Virus record (IMG/VR): IMGVR_UViG_3300018080_000002
Coordinates: 62,001-126,000 of that record
Length of the DNA stretch: 64,000 bases
Origin: a virus
Direction: 5' to 3' (one strand)
In this document: in pieces, positions 31,539-40,101 of the stretch
Position numbering within the stretch: position 1 is the stretch's first letter
How the letters are laid out: each line of letters opens with the position of its first letter
Translations under genes and position numbers: made by a program
Notes under the pieces: generated by a model
Database searches by the model: none
The model's input: the letters and a program-made list of their open reading frames with translations, nothing else
Told to the model about the DNA's origin: nothing

Positions 31539-32608
31539 TTACTACTCATTTGAATGAGTTTTTATTAGTAAATCAAAAGGCTGTTTCTTTGATGGAGATG
31601 GTTTTTTCTGGATATACGAAATACGATAATCTTACGGTATTTTTTTCCAAGCAGAGAAAGCCCTCTATAGCTATTTTGAGAAAAGGCAATAGGTATGATG
31701 TTTTGTTTTTCAAGCAAGGTAGGATGGGTCTAGTCCTTTATAATATTTTGGGTATGGGTAGAGGACAGGGGGTTTCTGACGAGAAAATTTTTGATTTGAT
31801 GTTGGAGAAATCTAAGGAAGTTGGTTTGTTGAAAAAGTTTCATTCCAATTTAACTGGACCAAAACTGATTGATTTATTGATAGTAAAAAGCGGTGTTCAG
31901 ACTGAAGTTTTAAAAGACATTTTTCCAGATATTGATTTTGAGGAAAAGGGTGTTAAGACTCAGATTGGAAAATTCAATATTATAGGCTTATCTAAGAAAA
32001 ACGAAAAGATCGTAGAATCATTGATTGACAAATCGTCCGATCTAATCAGGAAAGCAGGATATGGTCATATACTTTATGGCGATGTGGTTATTGTTACTAG
32101 GGGTTCTATATCCCAGAGAGCTGCGGCTGATTATGGCGAAAAATCAGACAATATCAGGTTGAAATTACCTGTTAAAATATTTGATCATGCTGTCCAGAGT
32201 CTCATTCATGAGTTGGGACATAGGCAATATTATAAATTTAAGACTGACCAAACAGCGGTCCATCGGCGATGGCTCCAGGCTACTAGTAAATATCCCATAT
32301 TGCGAATAGGAGACCGGGTAAAAGAACCTGATTCTGATAGGGAATTTTCGGTTACTGGTATTAAGTCTATTCGATCTGGAAACGTCAAGTACCAAGGATA
32401 TTATATGGATGATCCTGGCAGAAAATTGATTGCTAGTGATCATATAGCTCTTTGGGATAAGCTGACTGGAGAGAGCGACAGGGATGTTTTATCTGTATCA
32501 CGATATGCCATGAGTAATGAGAGAGAGTTTTATGCAGAGGTTTTTGCTCATGGGGTTTTAGGAAATAAAAATGCTTTGCAATGGATCAAAGAGGTGTCAT
32601 CTAAGTAG
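31535..32608 (+). CDS. HELGH zinc metalloprotease with leader-type N-terminus
   Basis: The 357-residue protein carries QSLIHELGHRQYYKF (about residues 222-236), a classical HExxH zinc site, with a downstream EREFYAEVFAHG that could supply a third Glu ligand. The N-terminus (MITTHLNEFLLVNQKAVSLM) is helical like the other leaders. It starts inside the stop of the ParB-like gene. Position between capsid and neck genes suggests a packaged or virion-associated protease. Confidence 0.7.
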   Translation: MITTHLNEFLLVNQKAVSLMEMVFSGYTKYDNLTVFFSKQRKPSIAILRKGNRYDVLFFKQGRMGLVLYNILGMGRGQGVSDEKIFDLMLEKSKEVGLLKKFHSNLTGPKLIDLLIVKSGVQTEVLKDIFPDIDFEEKGVKTQIGKFNIIGLSKKNEKIVESLIDKSSDLIRKAGYGHILYGDVVIVTRGSISQRAAADYGEKSDNIRLKLPVKIFDHAVQSLIHELGHRQYYKFKTDQTAVHRRWLQATSKYPILRIGDRVKEPDSDREFSVTGIKSIRSGNVKYQGYYMDDPGRKLIASDHIALWDKLTGESDRDVLSVSRYAMSNEREFYAEVFAHGVLGNKNALQWIKEVSSK

Positions 32609-32617
32609 GGGTTTAAA

Positions 32618-32992
32618 ATGTATAAAGCTAGGGATTTAATTGACGAGACTAACAATGTGGTGTCTTCGGTATTAGATGAAGAATCAATGAAAGTTATTAG
32701 GAAAGTAGATCAAGCTAAACCTGAAGATAAGGTTACAAGTGATTTTTTTGAGTATCTTTTGAGTAAAAAATTGAGAGTTGGATATAATGTTGATGATATG
32801 AGGGGTATTATTGATTTGGGTGAAATTGGAGATTTATATTTTGGTATGTCGTCTAATGATCCTAGTGTTTTTTTCTCTATAAATGATAAACATTTTACCC
32901 ATAGTTTTAAAGTTAGCATGGGTGAAAGTGTTAAATCTGTAATTGAATCTATTTTGAAATTTCGTAAGGTAGTTAATAATTACAGTGAATAA
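32618..32992 (+). CDS. Leader-bearing hypothetical protein
   Basis: The 124-residue protein begins MYKARDLIDETNNVVSSVLDEES, matching the leader class also seen at 31035 and 37444; V-L-D-E-E is the candidate cleavage site. The remaining 100 residues look like a small alpha/beta domain with no recognised family. GGGG lies upstream of the start. Confidence 0.6.
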   Translation: MYKARDLIDETNNVVSSVLDEESMKVIRKVDQAKPEDKVTSDFFEYLLSKKLRVGYNVDDMRGIIDLGEIGDLYFGMSSNDPSVFFSINDKHFTHSFKVSMGESVKSVIESILKFRKVVNNYSE

Positions 32993-33015
32993 TTGATGAA
33001 TGGAGGTTTGATTTT

Positions 33016-33582
33016 ATGTCGAATATTTTAAAAGAATTTGAAAGTTTTGGTTTAATAAACAAAAAAAAGACTACTCAAGAGGCTTACATTGATCCTGAGC
33101 AAGAGCAGGAACAGGACGGTGCAGAACCAGAGGGTCCAGAGGATGATGAGCCTAGAGCAGATGATATTGGGCAAGACTCTGAAGAGGAGGGTATGATCCA
33201 GGTTCCAGAGGAAACCAAAGAAAAGGTCATGGAGCTGCATAAGCTGGCTGGTGAAGTCTATGGATTGATGGCTGGTGAGCCTGAGACGGGTCAGGAAACA
33301 GAGGAATCATATGATGCCCAACCAGACGACGAAACTCCTCCTGAAGCTGTTGGCGATCCTGACGATACTCCTGAAGATGATAAGACCGTTGATGCTACTA
33401 TTGATGAGCTTATATCGACAAGTTGGGGTGGTGATAACGAGAGTCAGGGGAAAGCGATAGAGCTGCTTAAGGGGTTGGCTTTTTCTGATGATCCGAAAGC
33501 GAATGCGTTTATGATGAAACTGGATGAGTTGACATCCGGTATGGACGCTAGTGCGTTAGGTGAGAGTAAAAAGAAAGCTTAA
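33016..33582 (+). CDS. Acidic core-type protein
   Basis: The 188-residue protein shares its leader pattern with the Asp-rich core protein at 25664: ILKEFESFGLINKKKTTQEA versus SLKEDFQTLGLIREE. A Glu/Asp/Pro-rich middle (about 25-130) and a helical C-terminus follow. It resembles acidic prohead core proteins and is probably cleaved at TQE-A. AGGTTTG precedes ATG. Confidence 0.6.
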   Translation: MSNILKEFESFGLINKKKTTQEAYIDPEQEQEQDGAEPEGPEDDEPRADDIGQDSEEEGMIQVPEETKEKVMELHKLAGEVYGLMAGEPETGQETEESYDAQPDDETPPEAVGDPDDTPEDDKTVDATIDELISTSWGGDNESQGKAIELLKGLAFSDDPKANAFMMKLDELTSGMDASALGESKKKA

Positions 33583-33595
33583 ATAGAGGTCCAGT

Positions 33596-34366
33596 ATGGA
33601 TAATGCAGAATTAATTCATATCGTCCAGAAAAAGCTTGGGATGCCTCAAGTAAAAGTAGAGATGGATGAATCTCAATGGGATGAGATGGTAGATGAGACT
33701 AAGCGTTGGTTCCTTGGTAAGAAAGGGATTATAGGCGCAAAGTCGATGTATATTGTTCCTAAGAGACCAGTTAAGTTTAGTACGATAGATACCACTCATG
33801 GGGTGGACAGCATCGTAGATGTTATCTTTGGTGTAGATCCTGCGTTAAATGGTCTGTTTTATGATTGCATTTTCGGGGTATTTACCAATGGGTATCCTAT
33901 TGTGGGAGCGTCTGTTTTTAAAACCCATTTCGGTCTATTTTCCTCTAGTCGCTATGCTCAGATGGTTATGGCTTTAGAGGAAAGACATAGGATCTATGGT
34001 TCTGAATATGACTGGTGGATTCTCGAAGGTGAGAATTATGATGGTGATGATAATCTGATCATAGACGGTCGAGATGATGGTACAGGGGTGCTCTGTATCG
34101 TTAAATTTAAGCCAAGGTTAAAGCCTAGAGATCTCAACTTAGAATGGCTCAAATCGAGAGATGAGGAGCTTGTTGTTCGTTGGGCTACAGCAGAGGCTAA
34201 GGAGATTCTTGGTCATATCCGATCTAAGTATCCAAGTTATCAGACACCTGGAGGAGATGTTTCTTTGAATGGGGAGGCGTTGCTTGAGCAGGCTAAATCC
34301 GAAAAGGAAATTTTAAACGTAGAGATATCGGAAAGCCAATTCCCGATGCCTTTTATTACGGGGTGA
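33596..34366 (+). CDS. Neck/head-completion protein candidate
   Basis: The 256-residue protein begins MDNAELIHIVQKKLGMPQVK and DESQWDEMVDETKRWF, the helical start common to phage head-tail connector and neck proteins of myoviruses. Beta-rich sequence follows, ending with FKPRLKPRDLNLEWLK and a helical tail. Position after the capsid and core genes supports a neck role (T4 gp13/gp14 analogue). Confidence 0.6.
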   Translation: MDNAELIHIVQKKLGMPQVKVEMDESQWDEMVDETKRWFLGKKGIIGAKSMYIVPKRPVKFSTIDTTHGVDSIVDVIFGVDPALNGLFYDCIFGVFTNGYPIVGASVFKTHFGLFSSSRYAQMVMALEERHRIYGSEYDWWILEGENYDGDDNLIIDGRDDGTGVLCIVKFKPRLKPRDLNLEWLKSRDEELVVRWATAEAKEILGHIRSKYPSYQTPGGDVSLNGEALLEQAKSEKEILNVEISESQFPMPFITG

Positions 34367-34371
34367 TGATT

Positions 34372-34635
34372 ATGAATTTTGTAGAAAACGATAATAAACT
34401 TGCAACGAAAGTGATGTTTGGACAGACATTGACGGAGGCAAGTAACGAAGAAAAAATAAGCAAACTTGAGGTCAAGTTTAACAAGTTAAGGGAAAAGGCT
34501 GAGGTTCTGAGAGATAGGCAGTTTAAGTTAGAGGATGAGCTTGAAAAGATTGTTAAGGCTGCGGATAAACTTGGAGCTGAAGAATTGTCTGGAGTGCATT
34601 TGGATGGTCTGTCTCTATCAGATTTGATGTCTTGA
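34372..34635 (+). CDS. Small coiled-coil protein with LTE-A site
   Basis: ATG at 34372 lies eight bases after GGGG (ATG at 34366 is possible). The 87-residue protein has an N-terminal segment ending MFGQTLTEASNEE, where LTE-A fits prohead-protease cleavage. The rest is a heptad-like coil (LEVKFNKLREKAEVLRDRQ). It may be an internal or core protein. Confidence 0.55.
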   Translation: MNFVENDNKLATKVMFGQTLTEASNEEKISKLEVKFNKLREKAEVLRDRQFKLEDELEKIVKAADKLGAEELSGVHLDGLSLSDLMS

Positions 34636-34641
34636 GTAATG

Positions 34642-34661
34642 CGAAAGCGATTTCGTTTTTT
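34642..34661 (+). terminator. CGAAAGCGATTTCG hairpin with T run
   Basis: CGAAA/TTTCG forms a short stem capped by GCGA, a GNRA-type tetraloop, and six T residues follow. It lies between the coiled-coil gene and rmlB. As a terminator it would be weak; it is also one of four exact copies of a motif dispersed in this window. Confidence 0.45.
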
Positions 34662-34672
34662 AAGGAGTATGT

Positions 34673-35650
34673 ATGCGTAAGGTAGTCGTCACAGGGGGAT
34701 GTGGCTTTATTGGAAGTGCGTTTGTTCGTTTATTTCATGAGAAATACGATATTCTGATTGTTGATAAATTCACATATGCGGCAGATCCTATTAGGATAGA
34801 GGGGTGTAAGCATAGCATTTGGAAAGAGGATATTGCTAAGGAAAATTGGCATGATGAACTGGTGAGATGGAAACCGGATGTTATTGTGAATTTCGCGGCT
34901 GAGTCTCATGTTGATAGATCGATTCATTCGGACCAGGTTTTTCTTGATGCGAATACTGGAGGGACTTTAAATCTTTTAAGGTACTGTAACGTCATGGGAT
35001 GTAGGATGGTTCAGGTATCTACAGACGAGGTGTATGGATCTATACGAGAGGGTGCTTTTTTTGAGCATGATAGATTTAACCCTCGTAATCCATACAGTGC
35101 CTCTAAAGCGGCTGCGGAGCATTTCTGCAACGCTTATTATGCGACACATAAGATTGATGTCGTTGGCACCAGAGGAGCTAATACCTACGGTCCTTGGCAG
35201 TATGCTGAAAAACTTATACCTGTAGCTTTAAAGAAATTGTATGATGGAGGTAAAGTCCCGGTATATGGCATAGGTGCTCAGATCAGAGATTGGTTGTATG
35301 TGGATGATCACGCCAAAGCCATTGAGCATGTTATGCTGCATGGTAAGGCTGGAGAGTTTTATAATGTTCCTGGCACCAAAGAATTGCAGAATATTGATTT
35401 AGTCAAATCTTTGATACAGACTTGTAAAGCTAGAGGTTGGGACATAGACGTTGATAATAGCATTGAATTTGTGGCTGATAGAAAGGGTCACGATTTTAGA
35501 TACAGCATGAATGGTGGAAAAATACACAGTATAGGCTTTTTTAAAACAACGATGTTTGAGGATGGATTGAACGCTACTGTGGATCACTATAAGAGGGTGT
35601 TTGATAAACAAAAATGTTTAAGAGGGGTAAGTAATGGGAACAATACCTAG
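34673..35650 (+). CDS. rmlB: dTDP-glucose 4,6-dehydratase-like SDR enzyme
   Basis: The 325-residue protein has the NAD-binding TGGCGFIGSAF, the SHVDRSI segment, VSTDEVYGS and the catalytic NPYSASKAAAEH (Y-x-x-x-K), followed by RGANTYGPWQ. These are the signatures of RmlB, which converts dTDP-glucose to dTDP-4-keto-6-deoxyglucose. No RmlA, C or D is in the window. With the glycosyltransferase and methyltransferases it may supply a deoxysugar for phage or host surface modification. AAGGAG precedes ATG. Confidence 0.88.
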   Translation: MRKVVVTGGCGFIGSAFVRLFHEKYDILIVDKFTYAADPIRIEGCKHSIWKEDIAKENWHDELVRWKPDVIVNFAAESHVDRSIHSDQVFLDANTGGTLNLLRYCNVMGCRMVQVSTDEVYGSIREGAFFEHDRFNPRNPYSASKAAAEHFCNAYYATHKIDVVGTRGANTYGPWQYAEKLIPVALKKLYDGGKVPVYGIGAQIRDWLYVDDHAKAIEHVMLHGKAGEFYNVPGTKELQNIDLVKSLIQTCKARGWDIDVDNSIEFVADRKGHDFRYSMNGGKIHSIGFFKTTMFEDGLNATVDHYKRVFDKQKCLRGVSNGNNT

Positions 35651-36182
35651 CACAGAAATTTGTGGCCGAGCCATCGCAGACGGAATGTTAGTTCCGATCT
35701 CATATGATGATGGTGCTAAACAGGAATATGGTTTTATCGGCAATGTGAGAAAAGGTGGTCCGACAGATTTTTTCTGGAGAGTAACCAAGGCTGAATTAGT
35801 AGATTGGAAAATCTCGAAAGATGATTTGATGGATTGCGTTCGTCAATTATCTGAGATGGGCAATATAGAGCAGTTGAGAGACATGCTTGGTATTAGCCCA
35901 GGTCAGGGTTTAAAGTATTGCGATTTTGGTCTTAGGAGCGAAACCAATCCTAAGATTTGTTGTCGAGTGGTTGTCAATTCGAGGACAGCATACGGTCATC
36001 CGTACTGGGATGCTGATGGTGGTGCTCCAAGCAATTTCAACGATTATGGTCAGGTAATAGAGATTTATTTCTATTATGATATTCATAATGTCGTATCTGG
36101 GGAAGAAACGGATGATCGATTGGTTGGCGATATGAATAAGCTACTATTTGGAGATGGTGTAACTGTTCCTACTTTACTTTAA
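35634..36182 (+). CDS. Hypothetical structural protein, 182 aa
   Basis: It overlaps rmlB by 17 bases and has AGAGGGG upstream. The sequence is beta-rich with YGHPYWDADGG and a tyrosine-rich IEIYFYYDIHN. It lies in the neck region between the connector candidate and the genes at 36399 and 36902. A neck or head-completion role is inferred from position only. Confidence 0.55.
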   Translation: MGTIPSTEICGRAIADGMLVPISYDDGAKQEYGFIGNVRKGGPTDFFWRVTKAELVDWKISKDDLMDCVRQLSEMGNIEQLRDMLGISPGQGLKYCDFGLRSETNPKICCRVVVNSRTAYGHPYWDADGGAPSNFNDYGQVIEIYFYYDIHNVVSGEETDDRLVGDMNKLLFGDGVTVPTLL

Positions 36183-36193
36183 GGAAAGAGAAT

Positions 36194-36406
36194 ATGAGGC
36201 AGTTCAAAAAAAGACCGATCAAGGATTTTATGGCTGTTGACATTAAAGAGGACATAGCCTCTAGCGCGACAGTGCCGGGTTTTACGATTGAGGGTGAATG
36301 GAATGGTATCAATAATTTCATGTCAGATCTTAAATATCACTTAACGATTTTGAGTCAGAAACATGGTGTTAAGGTGGTATCATCTGGGGAACCTGAAGAT
36401 GGGTAG
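36194..36406 (+). CDS. Small hypothetical protein, 70 aa
   Basis: The sequence contains SSATVPGFTIEGEW, similar in pattern to TANVPGFVVPLG of the small gene at 60141. The C-terminus is helical. GGAAAGAG precedes ATG and the stop overlaps the next start. No family is recognised. Confidence 0.55.
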   Translation: MRQFKKRPIKDFMAVDIKEDIASSATVPGFTIEGEWNGINNFMSDLKYHLTILSQKHGVKVVSSGEPEDG

Positions 36407-36890
36407 ATTACGAGATGGTTATGAAAATCCTTTGTTCCAGCATTACAGCTCTGAGATAGTAGATTTGTATGGGACTGACGAGGTGATCTTGTATCGATTT
36501 GATGAGGCGTTATCTGATTCTGTAGCAGATCCTCTATGGGACGAGTATGCTCCAGCTCCTAAATATCGAGCTTTTAAAATCAAGGGATTTAGGTTTGACA
36601 TAAGTAGGGATGGCAGCACAAATTCCCCTCATGGAAAAAATACTGAGATCGATGTTACATCTACGATATCCAGAAATCACTTGGACCATGCAGGAGTCCC
36701 TACAGATGTGGATGGGAGGATGGTGAGAGAGGGTGACGTCCTATTGTTTCACGAAAGAGGAGATACGTTCTACTACGATATTATTGGCACGAACAGAAAA
36801 GGTCATGTGAACAACACTGATTCGTGGACATATGTAGAATGTACGATGAAACGACGAGAAAAGTTCACTCCAGAACGAAAACTTCCGTAG
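36399..36890 (+). CDS. Hypothetical neck/adaptor protein
   Basis: ATG at 36399 follows GGGGA at eight bases and overlaps the previous gene by eight bases. The 163-residue protein begins MGRLRDGYENPLFQHYSSE and has a beta-rich core (FKIKGFRFDIS, GDVLLFHERGDTFYYD). Small beta-barrel adaptor proteins at this map position connect head and tail in many myoviruses; identity is inferred from location. Confidence 0.55.
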   Translation: MGRLRDGYENPLFQHYSSEIVDLYGTDEVILYRFDEALSDSVADPLWDEYAPAPKYRAFKIKGFRFDISRDGSTNSPHGKNTEIDVTSTISRNHLDHAGVPTDVDGRMVREGDVLLFHERGDTFYYDIIGTNRKGHVNNTDSWTYVECTMKRREKFTPERKLP

Positions 36891-36901
36891 GAGGGTGTTA
36901 T

Positions 36902-37444
36902 ATGCCGCTTAAAAAATCATGCAGTATAAAGGCGTATAAAGACAATGTCGCAGAGTTAATTGGCTCTGGACGCAAACCTAACCAAGCCGTTGCAATCGCC
37001 ATCAGGACGCTAAAAACGGCTTGTGGGGTGGAATCTGATAAGAGGATGAGTCCCAAGCAGATTGTTGGAGAATCGCTAAGATTGCCGAGATTACGCGAAA
37101 TGGCATCCAGTTTAAAAAGCTTTGGAAAATTAGGCTTTTACAACGGATACGATAATTTTGGCGATGTTTTGGATAAATTCGAGGATTTACGGATAGAGTT
37201 ACGACCAACCAAAAATGATTTTAAGGTGATTGAGGATTTTAAAAAGCAGAACGAAAGCGATGGCGATAAGGATCATCGTGATTATTGGTCTGGTATCGCT
37301 AGGCAATGTAATTACGTTACTGATTGTTTGAGATTGTATGGTTTAGCTTTGGAAAATCAGGTTCCAGGTTTGGATGATATTTTTCAGAAAAGAGCGATTC
37401 AGTTGGCTAATAGAGATCGATGGATAAACATAGAGGAGCTATGA
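36902..37444 (+). CDS. Hypothetical protein with SGxxxxQAVAIA motif
   Basis: ATG at 36902 follows AGGAGGG. The N-terminal region KSCSIKAYKDNVAELIGSGR and NQAVAIAIRTLKTACG is a motif common in phage head-associated small proteins, of unknown function, cited from memory. It is followed by IVGES, a possible prohead-protease site, and a helical domain. The 180-residue product abuts the next gene. Confidence 0.6.
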   Translation: MPLKKSCSIKAYKDNVAELIGSGRKPNQAVAIAIRTLKTACGVESDKRMSPKQIVGESLRLPRLREMASSLKSFGKLGFYNGYDNFGDVLDKFEDLRIELRPTKNDFKVIEDFKKQNESDGDKDHRDYWSGIARQCNYVTDCLRLYGLALENQVPGLDDIFQKRAIQLANRDRWINIEEL

Positions 37445-37785
37445 TGTATAGGTTAGCAAATGATTTAAACGAATTTGACAAGTTGATCAGAACTCTGAAG
37501 GAAGATGATGATGAGCCTCAGATCAAATCGACAGATAAGGTTGATTATGGTGACGATGATGTCAATGAGGCTGACTTCGGAGCTTATGTCAAAAAGGTCA
37601 AAAATGTCATGAATGCGTTTCGTAAGATAGGCATGAACATAGAGGATTTGATTGCGGATCAATCGACACCCTCTGAGTTGAAAGACTATCTTATGGAGTT
37701 GGATAAGGATGTGAGTAAGAGTTACATGAAATTGTATAAATTTGCTCACAGGGTTAAAGTCAGACATTACAAAAATGGAGAATAA
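37444..37785 (+). CDS. Leader-bearing hypothetical protein, 113 aa
   Basis: ATG at 37444 follows GAGGAG at six bases. The N-terminus (MYRLANDLNEFDKLIRTLKE) resembles the MYKxRxLI leader class. An acidic linker with VNE-A follows (about residue 39), then a helical basic domain. It is likely an internal protein; no family is recognised. Confidence 0.55.
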   Translation: MYRLANDLNEFDKLIRTLKEDDDEPQIKSTDKVDYGDDDVNEADFGAYVKKVKNVMNAFRKIGMNIEDLIADQSTPSELKDYLMELDKDVSKSYMKLYKFAHRVKVRHYKNGE

Positions 37786-37788
37786 GGT

Positions 37789-38142
37789 ATGAGACACGCA
37801 GAAAAAATCAAGACTATTGGTGCTGGACTATTAAGTGAAAGCAATCATGTGTTGAAAAACGATATTGCGGAGACGAATGCGATCTTGGAAAGGGTTGCTC
37901 ATGGTTTAGAGGAAGTGAGGACTGCTGAAGAGGATTTTGAAGAATCTCTTTTTGATGAAATTGTTGAATTTGTAGTTGTGAAATATAAGCAGCAGTATCC
38001 TGACATTACTCCAGATGAACTCGCTATGAAAGCATCTGCTCTGTTCCTTACTCTGAGTAAGGCTAAGTCGGTTGTTAGGAGTGATGCAAAGCGAATGGCT
38101 AAAAAAACGGGATTAGAGAGACAAATAAAAAGAGGTTTGTAA
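37789..38142 (+). CDS. Leader-bearing helical protein, 117 aa
   Basis: MRHAEKIKTIGAGLLSES is a leader-like start with an L-S-E-S site. The remainder is helical with a basic end (RMAKKTGLERQIKRGL). It overlaps the next gene by one base (TAATG). No family is recognised. Confidence 0.55.
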   Translation: MRHAEKIKTIGAGLLSESNHVLKNDIAETNAILERVAHGLEEVRTAEEDFEESLFDEIVEFVVVKYKQQYPDITPDELAMKASALFLTLSKAKSVVRSDAKRMAKKTGLERQIKRGL

Positions 38143-38618
38143 TGCGAGAACAATATTTACAAGAGATGGAAATTATAACTGATTTACTTGAGGGTTCAGG
38201 TGAGTCGGTTGTAGAAAGCGTCAATGATTATTTCTCTGCTGAAGATAAGATGAAGAGTTTGGTAGTGACTTATCTTAAGGCTAGACAATCTCTCAAAGAT
38301 TGGATCGACAAAAACAAGCCGGATGATCCTTTAGCTTTTTTAAGTGATGATCCAGAGCCAAAAGAGGCAAAGTCTTTGAGGTTGAAAAAGGAAAAAGCGG
38401 CAAGTAATGCTGAAAAGTTTTTTACTAAGTTTCTTGCTGCTTATATAGCTGAACCTGAAGTGGGAAGGGCTAATTTCAAATCAGCTATGGATGGATATAT
38501 TGTATCGCCAAAGTCAGTGGAGATTGAGAAAGGCAAAAAGCATGATACGAGGTCAGCTTTGTCTGTTGCTAAAAAGATAGCTCCAAATATTGTAAAGAAT
38601 TATAGACTTTTTGATTAG
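38142..38618 (+). CDS. Leader-bearing helical protein, 158 aa
   Basis: MREQYLQEMEIITDLLEGS belongs to the MRxEYxxEM leader class also found at 38628, 41009 and 41859; L-L-E-G is the candidate cleavage site. The body is helical and Lys-rich. No family is recognised. Confidence 0.55.
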   Translation: MREQYLQEMEIITDLLEGSGESVVESVNDYFSAEDKMKSLVVTYLKARQSLKDWIDKNKPDDPLAFLSDDPEPKEAKSLRLKKEKAASNAEKFFTKFLAAYIAEPEVGRANFKSAMDGYIVSPKSVEIEKGKKHDTRSALSVAKKIAPNIVKNYRLFD

Positions 38619-38627
38619 AGGATTGTG

Positions 38628-38900
38628 ATGCGTAATCAATATTTGAAAGAGGTATCGGATATTGTCAATTTCATGATGGGTAAATCGGACGATATCTCTG
38701 AGGAGATTGGAGATCCTATCAATGACGATGATGATGCTGAAAAAAGGCTACAGGTTGCTTTGAAGGACATCAAAGATGTTTTGAAGAAAATACCTCATTT
38801 AAAAGATCGCAAATACATCGCTCGTATATTGGGTCAGGTTCAAGTTGATATGGATGATTTGATGAATTATTTTTCTAAAAAGAAAAGATTCAAGGGTTGA
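38628..38900 (+). CDS. Leader-bearing helical protein, 90 aa
   Basis: ATG at 38628 follows GAGGATT. MRNQYLKEVSDIVNFMMGKS is a leader of the MRxEY class. An acidic linker (NDDDDAEKR) and a helical C-terminal part follow. No family is recognised. Confidence 0.55.
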   Translation: MRNQYLKEVSDIVNFMMGKSDDISEEIGDPINDDDDAEKRLQVALKDIKDVLKKIPHLKDRKYIARILGQVQVDMDDLMNYFSKKKRFKG

Positions 38901-38932
38901 TGAAAGACAAAGCCTCAACAGGAGTTCCTATT

Positions 38933-40087
38933 ATGGTAGAGGAAGCATTGGGAGACATTGTTGAGAGAGTAAAATCGAAAAGCGAAGCTCGTAGGCTGTC
39001 TATACAGACGGGAAAGGAGATTGATATGGATGGTTTTGACTTACCGGATATGGATGTGACTGTATCTGACGATAAGACCAGAATCATTGAGGACGAAAAG
39101 AAATCTGCTATTAGAATGGCCTTTCTTGGTCTGGGTCAAGGCGGTGGTAACATAGCGGATACATTCTGGAAGTATGGATATAGGCGTGTGTTAATAGTGA
39201 ACACGACTGATCAAGACTTCAAAGACATAGAATGCACGAATCGCTTGGTTATCGGAGATGATGTCAGGGGTGCTGGCAAAGATCCAGCAGTAGGTGCGAA
39301 GGTGTTTGAGGACCACAAAGAGGATGTTCTTACAGCTATAAAGAATGCCTTTGGTAAGGACGTGGAGCAAGTAATGATCTGTGTTGGTGCTGGAGGAGGG
39401 ACCGGAGGAGGTTCTGCTTCAGGTGCAGCCAAAGCGATCAAGGAATTTCTGAAAAACAATGGATCTGAAGATGCAAAAATAGGTTTCATTGTGAGTATGC
39501 CAGCCAAGCCGGAGGGTAGTGTAGTTGTCAATAACGCGGAGACGTTATTGGGTATGTTGCGTGAGTCTGTAAAGTTGAAAGAAATAAGTCCATTGGTGGT
39601 AGCTGATAATGCGAAAATTCTTAAAATTTTTCCGAATACGAAACTTGGTCAACGTTGGGATGTTATCAATCGGAGTGTTTGTGGGCTTTTTGATAGCTTT
39701 AATGTGCTTGCTGCACAGAGTTCCAGTTATGCGACCTTTGATCCACAGGATTACAAAAAGGTTCTTAACAGTGGGATGTTGATATTTGGCAGGAGTGTAT
39801 TAGGGGTTCCTGAGACTGGAACAGAGTTGAGCGATGCTATCAGAAAGAATCTTAAAGGTGGTTTTTTGAGCGAGAGATTTGCTTTAACAGCAGCCACTCA
39901 TGCGGCATCCATTATTGTTGCGAACAAAGACACCTTGGACCAGTTGGACCAGGAGGCTTATGATATGTCGTTTGAAACGCTACAGAGAGTCATAGGTTCA
40001 AAGAAACTGGTAATGTATCAGGGAATTTTCGATAACGAGAAAGTTAAGGGGATACATTATTTTACGGTAGCGGGTGGTTTAGGATAA
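38933..40087 (+). CDS. Tubulin/FtsZ-superfamily GTPase
   Basis: The 384-residue protein has the nucleotide-binding glycine motifs G66-L-G-Q-G-G-G-N-I-A and G152-A-G-G-G-T-G-G-G-S, with IVNTTDQDF between them and NAETLLGMLRES as a helix near the binding site. The GQGG(G)NIA form resembles TubZ/tubulin more than FtsZ. Phage tubulins such as PhuZ centre the phage nucleus or DNA. This copy sits among virion genes next to an AAA ATPase. ATG at 38933 follows AGGAG at eight bases; ATG at 38900 would add 11 residues. Confidence 0.85.
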   Translation: MVEEALGDIVERVKSKSEARRLSIQTGKEIDMDGFDLPDMDVTVSDDKTRIIEDEKKSAIRMAFLGLGQGGGNIADTFWKYGYRRVLIVNTTDQDFKDIECTNRLVIGDDVRGAGKDPAVGAKVFEDHKEDVLTAIKNAFGKDVEQVMICVGAGGGTGGGSASGAAKAIKEFLKNNGSEDAKIGFIVSMPAKPEGSVVVNNAETLLGMLRESVKLKEISPLVVADNAKILKIFPNTKLGQRWDVINRSVCGLFDSFNVLAAQSSSYATFDPQDYKKVLNSGMLIFGRSVLGVPETGTELSDAIRKNLKGGFLSERFALTAATHAASIIVANKDTLDQLDQEAYDMSFETLQRVIGSKKLVMYQGIFDNEKVKGIHYFTVAGGLG

Positions 40088-40101
40088 ACAAAGGAGAAAA
40101 T

